From NCBI RefSeq assembly GCF_014649375.1, contig NZ_BMSX01000006.1, forward strand, positions 186,001 through 250,000: a stretch of 64,000 nt of DNA, read 5' to 3'. The notes under the pieces were generated by a model. It was not told where the DNA came from and searched no databases. It saw nothing but the letters and a program-made list of their open reading frames with translations. This stretch comes from Streptomyces aurantiogriseus. Lineage in GTDB: Bacteria > Actinomycetota > Actinomycetes > Streptomycetales > Streptomycetaceae. Positions within the stretch are counted from its first letter, which is position 1, and each line of letters opens with the position of its first letter. The translations under genes and the position numbers were made by a program. Shown piece after piece: positions 8,701 to 16,575 of the stretch.

Positions 8701-10072
8701 CAGGGGCGGGCACCTCGGGGACGGCTCCGGGCACAGGCGCTTCGGAAATCGGCGCCGCGTCGGGAGCAGGGACCTCGGGGGCGGCTCCAGGCGCAGGCGC
8801 TTCGGAAATCGGCGCCATGTCGGGGGCAGGGACCTCGGGGGCGGCTCCGGGCACAGGCGCTTCGGGATCGGGCGCCGCCGCGGGCGCCGAGGCCTCGGGA
8901 GCGGAGGCGGGCGAGGGTGCCTCGGCAGCCTGAGCCGCCTCGGCCGCGGGCGCCTCGGAGACCGGGGCCGACGCGGGCGTCACGGGGACTTCAGTGGCTT
9001 CGGTGGCTTCGGCGGCGGGCGCCGCGGGAGCCTCTCCCCCGTCGGAAACCTGAGCCGCGTCAGGGGAGTTCACCTCGGGTGCGGCCTCTGCCACGACCGG
9101 CTCGGGCTCCTGGACGGACTCGGGGGTCACGCCGGCCTCCGCCGCGTGCGCGCCCTCGGCTTCCCGCGCGGGAACCGGCACCGCGTCCGCAGGTCCGCCC
9201 ACGGCCGGCGGGACGGCAGGCTCGGACACCTGGTCGGGACCGGGGCCGGACACGGCAACGGCAACGGGCTCTGCGGCAGGCGCACTCGGCGCCGCCTCCG
9301 CAGGCGCCGCGCCTCCCGCCGTACCCTGCGACGCGTCCACACCCGCGGCCTGCGCATCCCCGCCGGTGTACATGGCCTGCGGCGCCGCGTCTCCGTGTCC
9401 GGGTTCCTCCCCCTGCGGAGCAGCCGTGGCCGCGATCGCCTCCGTCGCCACGCGGGCCACGACGGCCTGGGCCACGCCCACCGGCTCGGGCTGCTGCTGG
9501 GCTGCCGGAACAACCGTTTCCGCAGCCGGCGCCCCGGACGCGACCGGCGCCTGGACGGCGGCCTGGGCGCCCCAGGGGGCCGCGCCCTGCGGGGGCATCT
9601 GCTGCTGGTGCGGGACGTCGAGGTACTCGGGGCCGGACGTGGGCGGGCCGGGATGGCGTACCGGCGCTCCGGCGGGGCCGCGGTCGGCGAGGGAGCGGAC
9701 CGGACTGGCGGAGGTGTCGGGGATGGGCGGGCCCAGGTGCAGAGGGCGGCGCGGCGTGATCGGCGGGATCGGCGTCGACGGCGCCGTCGGACCGGGCAGA
9801 CGGACGGCGCTGAGGTCGACCGAGCCGCTGTCGCGGCCGGCCGTCTCGTGCGGACCCGGTTCGTGCACGGCCTCGACCACCGGCTCCGGCGCGGGCGGCG
9901 CCACCTCGTTGCCCCAGGCGCTCTGGGCACCCGGCAGCAGCAACAGGTCTTCGTCCTCGGCGGTGGTCTCGGAGAGGTAGGTGTACGCGCCGGGCGCGGG
10001 GCTGCCCGGCTGCTCCACCATGCCTGCGTTCTCCGGCAGTCCCTCGCCCGGGACCTGGCCGGTGTCGGTCAT
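5756..10072 (-). CDS. cobT: BluB-CobT fusion with very long Ala/Pro/Glu-rich N-terminal region
   Basis: 1438 residues from the ATG at 10072 (MTDTGQVPGEG). Residues 1 to about 860 are low-complexity and Ala/Pro/Glu-rich with tandem repeats and no recognisable fold. Residues ~865-1085 resemble BluB, the flavin-dependent 5,6-dimethylbenzimidazole synthase (RRDIRNGF, APSVGHSQPW, GLGVGWVSFF). Residues ~1090-1438 are CobT, nicotinate-nucleotide:DMB phosphoribosyltransferase (PAGALGMLE, GEMGIANTTASAAL, and the GEGTGALLALPLV region that carries the catalytic Glu in CobT). One chain would thus make DMB and activate it as alpha-ribazole phosphate, the lower ligand of B12. The long acidic tail is far beyond the family norm and may be a disordered spacer. 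Confidence 0.9.
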   Translation of the reverse strand: MTDTGQVPGEGLPENAGMVEQPGSPAPGAYTYLSETTAEDEDLLLLPGAQSAWGNEVAPPAPEPVVEAVHEPGPHETAGRDSGSVDLSAVRLPGPTAPSTPIPPITPRRPLHLGPPIPDTSASPVRSLADRGPAGAPVRHPGPPTSGPEYLDVPHQQQMPPQGAAPWGAQAAVQAPVASGAPAAETVVPAAQQQPEPVGVAQAVVARVATEAIAATAAPQGEEPGHGDAAPQAMYTGGDAQAAGVDASQGTAGGAAPAEAAPSAPAAEPVAVAVSGPGPDQVSEPAVPPAVGGPADAVPVPAREAEGAHAAEAGVTPESVQEPEPVVAEAAPEVNSPDAAQVSDGGEAPAAPAAEATEATEVPVTPASAPVSEAPAAEAAQAAEAPSPASAPEASAPAAAPDPEAPVPGAAPEVPAPDMAPISEAPAPGAAPEVPAPDAAPISEAPVPGAVPEVPAPDAAPISEAPVPGTAPETPASDAAHTPEAPAPGIAAEAPGPDAVQAPEPAPAPDPAAQVPEAAAPATSDAPEQVAAAPEPVAAAPEPIAVAPEPVAPAPDADAAAPEAAAVPVPEAPAPAQEPVVEASAVPAAPEAPHLADASPAPDESSPAEPALEQAEAEQVPQEQSAAELPVEPAPEGHPITDAQPDQQVESPDAPLAPTHIADPASHFPDAAATPVTAEAEATQEPEPATEPEQATEPEPAPVIDSAAATEPAPTADATPAEPQPEPPLGQFVPVEGMVPTTPHLAPTPPHPLVLPDEPQAPEAQTPEPQAPEAQAPESQAPGSQAPEVQAEVPVAPAAEPPVATVPAPREGEAPVAAAVPDVRPEPEPDPNIAQNPEDLDTRAADQEESTAPVEEVRQPTGPAAPAYDDAEREAVLKVMRERRDIRNGFRSDPIPHEVLLRVLEAAHTAPSVGHSQPWDFVVIRSAETRRAMHELAMRQRDAYAKSLPKGRAKQFKELKIEAILETPVNIVVTADPTRGGRHTLGRHTQPQMAPYSAALAVENLWLAARAEGLGVGWVSFFDEREMVRALGLPEHLEIIAYLCVGYVDEFPDEPELMQAGWAKRRPLSWVVHEETYGRRALPGEDPHDLLAETVAGIRPLDAKALGEAWERQKRMTKPAGALGMLEIISAQLSGLSRQCPPPIPEPAAVAIFAGDHGVHAQGVTPWPQEVTAQMVANFLGGGAVCNAFATQVGAEVCVVDVGVASDLPATPGLLPRKIRAGTSDMTTGPAMTREEAKQAIEVGIETARDLVAAGNKALLTGEMGIANTTASAALISVFTGADPAEVTGRGTGINDETLARKTEVVRRALELHQPDPADPIGVLAAIGGFEHAAMVGLLLGGASLRTPVILDGVSAGAAALVARAIAPEVLAACIAGHRSAEPGHVAALNKLGLRPLVDLDLRLGEGTGALLALPLVQSTARAMHEVATFDSAGVTEK
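8641..8880 (-). repeat. Four 60-bp tandem repeats inside cobT
   Basis: Four consecutive 60-base units align without gaps. Each includes CAGGCGCTTCGG followed in three units by AAATCGGCGCC. They encode a 20-residue Ala/Pro/Glu-rich motif (forms such as PEVPAPDAAPISEAP). A looser fifth unit precedes them. The copies are close enough to suggest recent slippage or unequal exchange. Confidence 0.8.
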
Positions 10073-10438
10073 GCGTACCCCTCGCCCATCGGTTAGTGCT
10101 CCTACGACCAGCTCACCCGGAACGGCGCACCGAGCGCCCCGTAGTGAAGAACGAGCGTCCGCGCCCTGCGGCACGAACGACCCGCCCAAAAAGACGACAA
10201 AGCCATTCAGTGGCATTGTCGCGGCCGTTGTCACGTCGCGACACCTTGATCCGCGACACTCCGCTGTGGACTGCGCCACGTTGCGCGCCCTCCGGTTCTG
10301 CCGTACCACACGCACCCCAAAACGGATGTGTTTTCCGGACATTGACCGACGAAAAGCCGGGTGACCGAATGCGGTACGACGATCGGCCAGCCTACCGCCC
10401 GCGGTACGACAACAGGATCACGGGGAGGGCAAATCGGG
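10073..10438. other. Intergenic region upstream of cobT
   Basis: About 366 bases between cobT and cbiE, both on the minus strand. No gene is seen. I looked for a cobalamin riboswitch (B12 box, GCCACTG-type) on the minus strand and did not find one, so any B12 control of cobT is not visible here. The cobT promoter should lie in this stretch. Confidence 0.4.
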
Positions 10439-11647
10439 CTACGCCGTACGGTCGGGCAATACCCCGCTGAGCAGGAAGGCGACGCTCCGTTCCGTCTCCG
10501 TCCAGACCCGCGTGTCGAGTTCGACCGCCTGCAGGAGGGCGCACTCGACGTGGTAGCCGTGTTCGGTGAGGTCGCGGCCGACGAGTTCGGCGGCGTCACG
10601 GGTCATGGCGTGGGTGACGACGCGCTGTGGCCGGCGGTCGGCGACCGCGGAGACCACGGCCACTCCCCCGCCGCCGACGCGGACGACGTCCGGTTCGGGC
10701 AGGTTCTCCAGGACCTGCGGGGCGGTGCCGCGCACGATCTGGAGCTGTACGCCGAAGTGGCGCGCGGTGGCGTCGGTGCGGGCGCACGCCTCCAGGTCGC
10801 GGTCGACGGCGATGACGGCCGCCCCCGCTCGCGCGGCCTCGGTGGCGAAGGCGCCGCTGCCGCAGCCGATGTCCCAGACGAGGTCGCCGACGCGCGGCCC
10901 GAGACGGGCGAGTTGGGCCGCGCGCAGCAACTCCGCCTCGCCCTCGCCGAGTCCACCGCCGTACGCCTCGGCGGGCAGGGCCCAGCCGCGCGGCCCGGTG
11001 CCCGGGTCGCGGCCCGCGATCCAGCCGCCTTCCCCGGCGCCCACCGGGCCGCCGATGACGATGACGACGTTGGGGTCGCGCCAGGTGTGGTCGGCGGCCT
11101 TGTCGGAGGTGACGACGCTGACCTGTTCGCGGTCGGTGCCGAGTTCCTCGCAGACGACGAAGGTGCGGTGGACGCCCTCCAGCAGCAGGCCCAGCTCGGC
11201 GGGTCCGGCGCCGGGCGAGGTGAGGACGGCGACCTTGGTGTGGGCGCGGCACACATTCACCGCGCGTCGCAGGGTGCGCCGGTGTGCGACGACCACCTGG
11301 GCGTCGTCCCAGGGCATACCGGCGCGGGCGAAGGCGGCGGCGACGGAGGAGACGGCCGGCACGACCTCGACCTCCAGGCCGAACTCGGGGGCGCGCAGGG
11401 TGCGTACGACGCCGAAGAAGCCGGGGTCGCCGTCGGCGAGGACCACGGCGGTGCCGCGGTGACCGGCGATGCGACGGGCGGCGAGGGCGACGCTGCCGAG
11501 GCGGATGCGTTCGGCGGCGGGCGGCACCTCGGGCAGCGCCAGGTGGTGGGCGGCACCGGCCACGAGCGTGGCGGCACCCAGGGCCGAGCGGGCCGCGGCG
11601 GTCAGCGGCGAGCCGTCCCAGCCGATCACCGTGACGCGGTCGGCCAT
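10439..11647 (-). CDS. cbiE: Precorrin-6Y C5,15-methyltransferase (decarboxylating), CbiE-CbiT fusion
   Basis: 402 residues. The N-terminal tetrapyrrole methyltransferase domain (CbiE, ~1-205) has VLADGDPGFFGVVRTL. The C-terminal CbiT domain (~225-400) is a class I SAM fold with WDIGCGSGAFATEAAR. The fused enzyme methylates the corrin ring at C5 and C15 and removes the acetate carboxyl at C12. The order matches CobL-type proteins of the aerobic pathway. It lies upstream of cobT on the same strand, 366 bases away. Confidence 0.93.
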   Translation of the reverse strand: MADRVTVIGWDGSPLTAAARSALGAATLVAGAAHHLALPEVPPAAERIRLGSVALAARRIAGHRGTAVVLADGDPGFFGVVRTLRAPEFGLEVEVVPAVSSVAAAFARAGMPWDDAQVVVAHRRTLRRAVNVCRAHTKVAVLTSPGAGPAELGLLLEGVHRTFVVCEELGTDREQVSVVTSDKAADHTWRDPNVVIVIGGPVGAGEGGWIAGRDPGTGPRGWALPAEAYGGGLGEGEAELLRAAQLARLGPRVGDLVWDIGCGSGAFATEAARAGAAVIAVDRDLEACARTDATARHFGVQLQIVRGTAPQVLENLPEPDVVRVGGGGVAVVSAVADRRPQRVVTHAMTRDAAELVGRDLTEHGYHVECALLQAVELDTRVWTETERSVAFLLSGVLPDRTA

Positions 11648-11742
11648 CGTCGTCAGTCTCCCGGAGGTTCACGCAGGCAGCGGGCTTCGTGAGGGTACCT
11701 GGTCGAGCCGGTCCGGGCGGCGGCGGTGCCGCGAGTCGGGGA

Positions 11743-12381
11743 TCAGTTCCAGTCGGTGTACGACGGGTAGCCGCCGCTCTCCGCGAGCTGCTCCCCGGCG
11801 CCCTCCAGGTCCTCCGGGAGCAGGCTCCACACGATGAAGTCGGTGCGTACCTCGGTCCAGGTGCCGTCCCCGGCGCGGGCGCGCGCTATGCAGGCGTTGC
11901 GCAGGACGCCCTCGCTGATACAGCCGATCTTCTGCGCGACCTGCTGCGAGGCGGTGTTGTCGGCGGCCGTGCGCAGCTCGATCCGCTCGAACTTCTGGTC
12001 GGTGAACAGCCATTGGGCGGTGGCCAGGGCCGCCTCGGAGGCGTAGCCCTCACCGCGGGCCCAGGGGGCGATGATGTACGACAGTTCGGTGGAGCGGACG
12101 TGCCAGTTCGTCTTGGTGAGCTGGATGACACCGACGAGCCGCTGGGTGAGGAACTCGGTGACGGCGAGGTCGAGGCCGCGGCCCGCGGACCGTTCGGTGG
12201 GGGCGTACTCGGTGATCCAGCCGCGGGCGCCGGCCTCGGTGAAGGGCTGGGGAACGTCGGTCCAGGCCGTGATCTGCTCGTCGTTCATCATCTCGGCCAG
12301 AGCGGGCACGTCGTCCTCGTCGAGGGGACGCAGCACCAACCGCTCCGTGCTGATGGAGATGGTGGGGAAGGTGCTCGTCAT
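11743..12381 (-). CDS. GNAT-family N-acetyltransferase (RimJ/RimL-like)
   Basis: 212 residues from the ATG at 12381; the frame is open further upstream, but those residues look non-coding. The start ISTERLVLRPLDEDDVPAL and the core YIIAPWARGEGYASEA (acetyl-CoA loop, R-x-x-G-x-A form) followed by ELRTAADNTASQQVAQKIG are typical of RimJ/RimL-type GNATs, which acetylate protein N-termini or small amines. It is a single gene between cbiE and the metQ operon. The substrate is unknown. Confidence 0.85.
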   Translation of the reverse strand: MTSTFPTISISTERLVLRPLDEDDVPALAEMMNDEQITAWTDVPQPFTEAGARGWITEYAPTERSAGRGLDLAVTEFLTQRLVGVIQLTKTNWHVRSTELSYIIAPWARGEGYASEAALATAQWLFTDQKFERIELRTAADNTASQQVAQKIGCISEGVLRNACIARARAGDGTWTEVRTDFIVWSLLPEDLEGAGEQLAESGGYPSYTDWN

Positions 12382-12565
12382 GCGCCGCTCCGTAACCTTC
12401 GAAACCGTCGGGGGCCGACCTGCCTGACCGTCAGGCCCGCTGAACTGCCCAGCATGCAGCATGAAAGCACCGCGACGCACCACGGGGTCGACTCCAAGTG
12501 AAGGAGCGGACCCCGTGCGTGCACGCGTCAACCGGGTGCGACCGGCAGGACCGGGCCCCGGTGCC

Positions 12566-13393
12566 TCAGAAGGAGGCGATGACAGAGCCGGCGTACTTGT
12601 CCTGGATGAACTTCTTCACCTCGGCGGAGGTGAGGAGCTGCGCGAGCTTCTTCACCCGCGGATCGTCCTCGTTGCCCTCCTTGACGGCGAGGAAGTTGCC
12701 GTACGGGTTGTCCTTGGCGGACTCCAGGACGAGGGCGTCCTCGGCGGGCTTCAGGTCGGCCTCGATGGCGTAGTTGCCGTTGATGACGGCGGCGTCCACG
12801 TCGTCCAGGGAGCGCGGGGTCTGGGCCGCCTCCAGCTCCTTGAACTTGAGCTTCTTGGGGTTCTTGGTGATGTCGGCGGGGGTCGCCGCGTTGCCCGCGC
12901 CGTCCTTGAGGGTGATGAGCCCGTTGGCAGCGAGCAGCTTCAGGGCGCGGGCCTCGTTGACCGTGTCGTTCGGGACGGCGACGGTCGCACCGCTCTTCAG
13001 GTCGTCGGCGCTCTTGACCTTGTGGGAGTAGAGGCCGAGCGGCTCCAGGTGGACCGTGACGACGGGCACGACGTGGGTGCCCTTCTTCTTGTTGAAGTCG
13101 TCGAGGTACGGCTGGTTCTGGAAGTAGTTGGCGCCCACGGAGCCGTCCTCCGTCGCCGTGTTCGGCGTGACGTAGTCGGTGAACTCCTTGACCTCCAGGT
13201 CGAGCCCCGCCTTCTCCGCCAGGTTGTCCTTGACGTAGGTGAGGATCTCGGCGTGGGGGGTCGGGCTCGCGGCGACGATCAGCGGGCCGCTGGTGTCGGA
13301 GCCGGAGTCCTTGTCCGCGCCGCAGGCGGTGAGCCCGAGGGTGAGGGCTCCGGCGGCGAGGACGGCGGTGGTGATCTTGGCGGTGTTACGCAC
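12566..13393 (-). CDS. metQ: Methionine ABC transporter substrate-binding lipoprotein
   Basis: 275 residues starting at GTG with AGGAAAGG upstream. A signal peptide ends in the lipobox LTAC, so the mature protein is lipid-anchored outside the membrane. The NlpA/MetQ family pattern is clear: ASPTPHAEILTYVK, FTDYVTPNTA, NYFQNQPYLDDFNK and AAVINGNYA. It binds methionine and delivers it to MetI-MetN. It is the last gene of the metN-metI-metQ unit, 86 bases after metI. Confidence 0.93.
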   Translation of the reverse strand: MRNTAKITTAVLAAGALTLGLTACGADKDSGSDTSGPLIVAASPTPHAEILTYVKDNLAEKAGLDLEVKEFTDYVTPNTATEDGSVGANYFQNQPYLDDFNKKKGTHVVPVVTVHLEPLGLYSHKVKSADDLKSGATVAVPNDTVNEARALKLLAANGLITLKDGAGNAATPADITKNPKKLKFKELEAAQTPRSLDDVDAAVINGNYAIEADLKPAEDALVLESAKDNPYGNFLAVKEGNEDDPRVKKLAQLLTSAEVKKFIQDKYAGSVIASF

Positions 13394-13479
13394 GAAAAGT
13401 GCCTTTCCTGAGGGGTGGTGCGGCCCCGCTGCGGGTGTGCGGGGAGTCTGAGGTGGGATGGCGCGGACCGGCGCCGGGC

Positions 13480-14217
13480 TCACGCGACCTTGCTGATGTC
13501 CGCGGCCGCGGGCTCCTTGGCCTTCAGCAGCCGCAGCCGGGGCCCGGGACCCGAGCGGCCGCCGCGGCGGTGCAGGGAGCGGGCCGCGAAGTCGCCGGCG
13601 AACTGGATGAGGGAGATCACGACGGCCAGGACCGCGACCGTGATCCACATCAGCTCGGTCTCGAAGCGCTGGTAGCCGTAGCGGATGGCGATGTCGCCGA
13701 GGCCGCCGGCGCCGACCGTGCCGGCCATCGCGGAATAGCCGATGAGGGCGACGATCGTGGTGGTGGTGCTGGAGATCAGCGAGGGCAGCGACTCGGGTAC
13801 GAGGACCTTGCGCACGACGGTCCAGGTGTTGCCGCCCATCGCCTGCACGGCCTCGACGAGTCCGTCGTCCACTTCGCGGACAGCCGTCTCGACAAGGCGG
13901 GCGAAGAAGGGGATCGCGCCGATGGCGAGCGGCACGATGGCGGCCTCCCGGCCGATGGTCGTACCGGTGAGGGAGCGGGTGAAGCCCATCAGGGCGACCA
14001 TCAGGATGATGAACGGCATCGAGCGGGCGACGTTCACGACCTGCCCGATCACCTTGTTGGCGACCACGTTCTGCAGCAGGCCGCCCCGGTCGGTCAGGAC
14101 CAGGAGGATGCCGAGCGGGAGGCCGCCGACGACGGCGACGACCGTGGACCAGCCCACCATGTAGAGGGTGTCCCAACAGGCCTGCTCCAGCAGGGGCTGC
14201 ATCTCGTTCCAGGTCAC
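13480..14217 (-). CDS. metI: Methionine ABC transporter permease
   Basis: 245 residues with about five membrane helices. The EAA loop that contacts the ATPase is visible (EAVQAMGGNTWTVVRKVLVPESLPSL). The ARSMPFIILMVAL and GRE motifs are also typical of MetI. Its start overlaps the metN stop by four bases (ATGA), so the two are translationally coupled. It forms the inner-membrane channel for methionine uptake. Confidence 0.93.
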   Translation of the reverse strand: MTWNEMQPLLEQACWDTLYMVGWSTVVAVVGGLPLGILLVLTDRGGLLQNVVANKVIGQVVNVARSMPFIILMVALMGFTRSLTGTTIGREAAIVPLAIGAIPFFARLVETAVREVDDGLVEAVQAMGGNTWTVVRKVLVPESLPSLISSTTTTIVALIGYSAMAGTVGAGGLGDIAIRYGYQRFETELMWITVAVLAVVISLIQFAGDFAARSLHRRGGRSGPGPRLRLLKAKEPAAADISKVA

Positions 14218-15272
14218 TTGGCACCGTCCTTCACCAGCAGGGGCTCGCGGTCCGAAGCGCCCGGCACGTCGATCTGAAGACCCTGTTCACGCAGGAAGCC
14301 GATCGGCACCACGTTGTCCTCGTAGCGGCCGGGCAGTTCGATGCGCATCCGGCCGACCTGGAGGCCGCCGACGGTGTCGATGGCGGCACCGAGGATCGAG
14401 ATGTCGATGTTGTAGGTGCGCGAGAGCTGGGAGATGACCGGCTGGGTCGCGGCCTCACCGTGGAAGGTGACGTCGACGACGGTGCGGTCGTCGCCGCCGG
14501 CCTCGCCGCCCACCGGGAAGAGCGCGGCGGCCAGCTCGGAGCCGGGGGTCGCGAGCAGCTCGCTGACCGTGCCCGACTCGACGACACGGCCCTGCTCCAT
14601 GAGCGCGGCCGAGTCGCAGATGCTCTTGACCACGTCCATCTCGTGCGTGATGAGCAGGACGGTCAGGCCGAGTTGCCGGTTCAGGTCGCGCAGCAGCTGC
14701 AGGATCGAGCGGGTGGTCTCCGGATCGAGGGCGCTGGTGGCCTCGTCGGAGAGCAGCACCTTGGGGTCTCCGGCGAGGGCGCGGGCGATGCCGACGCGCT
14801 GCTTCTGGCCGCCGGAGAGCTGAGCGAGATAGGCCTTGGCCTTGTCGGCGAGGCCCACGAGGTCAAGCAGTTCGAGGGCCTTGCGGGAACGTTCCTTCCC
14901 CGACCGGCCGAGGATTTCCAGCGGCAGTTCGACGTTGTCCTGCACGGTCCGCGAGGACAGCAGGTTGAAGTGCTGGAAGACCATGCCGATACGGCTGCGC
15001 GCCTGTCGGAGTTCCCTGCCCGCGCGCGGACCCCGGCCCGCGAGGGCGGTGAGGTCCTGGCCGGCGACGGTGACCGTGCCGGAGGTGGGGCGCTCCAGGA
15101 GGTTGATGCAGCGGATCAGCGAGGACTTGCCGGCGCCGGACTGGCCGATGACGCCGTAGACCTCGCCTTCGCGGACGTGCAGGTCGACGCCGTCGAGGGC
15201 GGTGACCTCACGGCCGCGGGAGCGGTAGACCTTGGTCAGGCCCGTGGTGGTGATCACTGGGGTTTCCGTCAC
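14214..15272 (-). CDS. metN: Methionine ABC transporter ATP-binding protein
   Basis: 352 residues. Walker A GQSGAGKSS, signature LSGGQKQRVGIARAL, Walker B VLLSDEATSALDP and the H-loop LLITHEMDVV are all present. A C-terminal ~85-residue NIL domain, the methionine-sensing regulatory domain of MetN proteins, follows (from about QPVISQLSRTYNIDISILG). The GTG start at 15272 has only a weak ribosome-binding site, which fits control from the upstream short ORF. First structural gene of metNIQ. Confidence 0.94.
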   Translation of the reverse strand: MTETPVITTTGLTKVYRSRGREVTALDGVDLHVREGEVYGVIGQSGAGKSSLIRCINLLERPTSGTVTVAGQDLTALAGRGPRAGRELRQARSRIGMVFQHFNLLSSRTVQDNVELPLEILGRSGKERSRKALELLDLVGLADKAKAYLAQLSGGQKQRVGIARALAGDPKVLLSDEATSALDPETTRSILQLLRDLNRQLGLTVLLITHEMDVVKSICDSAALMEQGRVVESGTVSELLATPGSELAAALFPVGGEAGGDDRTVVDVTFHGEAATQPVISQLSRTYNIDISILGAAIDTVGGLQVGRMRIELPGRYEDNVVPIGFLREQGLQIDVPGASDREPLLVKDGAK

Positions 15273-15467
15273 TGTCGAGTGCGCGGGGCGTGGGTGTGCC
15301 CGGGCACGGGTGCAAGTCGTTCAGGGACGCGACACGGTTCTCGCTGTGGCGCTGAACCGGGGAGAACATGTGCGCGGGGCGGCGTCAGTCACGTACGGCA
15401 GACAGCGCACGGACATGCCACGGCGTCTCGCTTCGGGGCGCGAGCTCGGGGGTGGTGCAGGGGCCCT

Positions 15468-15554
15468 CTAGAAGGCGCACATTCGACACATACAACGAGC
15501 ACCGGGCGTCATGGTCGCCTCGGTCGCAAGGGTGCGGCTGCTCGTCGTGGTCAT
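15468..15554 (-). CDS. Leaderless cysteine-ending short ORF (putative attenuator) upstream of metNIQ
   Basis: A 28-codon frame ends RCMCRMCAF, with three Cys and two Met codons in its last eight residues. Its ATG lies only four bases after a good -10 (TACTGA, 15559-15564), itself 17 bases from a TTGTCA -35, so the transcript probably begins at or near the start codon with no ribosome-binding site. Known mycobacterial polycysteine short ORFs are leaderless and make downstream sulfur genes respond to cysteine. By analogy this ORF may tune metNIQ, whose first gene begins about 195 bases later. Inference, not shown. Confidence 0.6.
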   Translation of the reverse strand: MTTTSSRTLATEATMTPGARCMCRMCAF

Positions 15555-15558
15555 GCGA

Positions 15559-15587
15559 TCAGTAAACCAGACGTACGGTCCTGACAA
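15559..15587 (-). promoter_or_regulatory. Promoter of the metNIQ leader transcript
   Basis: On the minus strand TTGTCA (15582-15587) and TACTGA (15559-15564) are separated by 17 bases. This is a good vegetative-type promoter placed so that transcription would start at the short ORF's ATG. Confidence 0.6.
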
Positions 15588-15797
15588 AGCCGCGCTGTCC
15601 GCATGGTGGACAGCCGTGGACAGTCCTCGGAGGCGGGTGGGGGCCGCCGCCGGCCGGTCGGTGACCAGTGCGGACAAGGCGGACAGGTGCCGCAGCTCCA
15701 GGCCGGTGCCGAGCTCGTGGGCCGCGCGCGTTGTGGCCAAGGCCACGGTGGTCATCCCGGCCGCAGGGGGCCGATTACGCCGTAATAAGGTCGCTGC

Positions 15798-16157
15798 ATG
15801 CTTGATGTCCTGATGCTGGTGACCGGTGTCGCCGCGCTGTTGCTCGCCGCGTGGTGCGGCTGGGCGGCCTACCGTGACCAGCCGACGAAGGACTGGCACT
15901 TCATCGGAATGGCCGTGGTCTCGGTGCTGGCGCTGGTGCAGCTGGTGGTCGGGATCGTGCAGTTGGCGCGGGGCGAGAAGCCGGAACAGGGCACGACGAT
16001 CTTCGTGGCGTATCTGCTGGGGGCGTTCGCGTGTGTACCGGCGGCGGGGTTCATGTCGCTGGCCGAGCGGACGCGGTGGGGCTCGGTGACGGTCGCGGCC
16101 GGAGCGGTCGTCCTCGCCGTCCTCGAGGTGCGGCTCTATGACATCTGGGGAGGCTGA
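15798..16157 (+). CDS. Four-helix integral membrane protein
   Basis: 119 residues with four hydrophobic segments (about 3-24, 37-57, 67-88, 95-115) joined by short loops such as YRDQPTKDW and RGEKPEQG. AAGG lies eight bases before the ATG. It is followed after one base by a second small membrane protein gene, so the two probably form an operon and perhaps a complex. No function is recognised. Confidence 0.75.
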   Translation: MLDVLMLVTGVAALLLAAWCGWAAYRDQPTKDWHFIGMAVVSVLALVQLVVGIVQLARGEKPEQGTTIFVAYLLGAFACVPAAGFMSLAERTRWGSVTVAAGAVVLAVLEVRLYDIWGG

Positions 16158-16158
16158 G

Positions 16159-16575
16159 ATGACGGCCGTGGAGGAGAAGCCGGCGCGGCTCGTCGGAGGG
16201 CCGGGGCTGGTGTTGGTGTGGTTCTACGGCGTGATGGTGGTCGGGGCGGTGTCACGGTCGGCGTACCAGATCGCGACCGAGTTCGACCGGGCGCCGCTCG
16301 CGTACACGCTGTCGGCGGTGGCGGGTGTCGTGTACGGGTTCATCACGTACTCGTTGGTCCGGGGCGGGGAGACAGCGCGGAGGGCGGCGCAGGTGTGCTG
16401 CGCCGCCGAGCTCGCGGGTGTGCTGATCGTCGGTACGTGGACCCTGATCGAGCCGTCCGCCTTCCCCGACGCGACCGTGTGGTCGGACTACGGGATGGGG
16501 TACGTGTTCATTCCCGTGCTGCTGCCGTTGACCGCGCTGTACTGGTTGCGCAAGTCCCGTACGGTCACGCGGTAG
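16159..16575 (+). CDS. Small integral membrane protein
   Basis: 138 residues from the ATG at 16159, which has GGGGAGG eight bases upstream; an earlier in-frame ATG at 16138 lies inside the previous gene and is less likely. About four membrane helices (e.g. LVLVWFYGVMVVGAVS, GMGYVFIPVLLPLTALYWL) and a basic C-terminus. It is coupled to the preceding membrane protein gene. Its 3' end overlaps the convergent GNAT gene by 11 bases. Function unknown. Confidence 0.75.
   Translation: MTAVEEKPARLVGGPGLVLVWFYGVMVVGAVSRSAYQIATEFDRAPLAYTLSAVAGVVYGFITYSLVRGGETARRAAQVCCAAELAGVLIVGTWTLIEPSAFPDATVWSDYGMGYVFIPVLLPLTALYWLRKSRTVTR

Noticed and set aside
5798..10096. A 1432-codon open frame on the plus strand
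   Set aside because: It is the antisense shadow of the BluB-CobT gene; its Arg/Gly/Leu-rich composition has no domain and the minus strand has clear enzyme motifs.
10073..10438. Possible cobalamin riboswitch before cobT
   Set aside because: No B12-box or core pattern was found on the minus strand.
15273..15470. Possible SAM riboswitch before metN
   Set aside because: The S-box core sequence is absent; the short Cys-ending ORF gives a better account of the leader.
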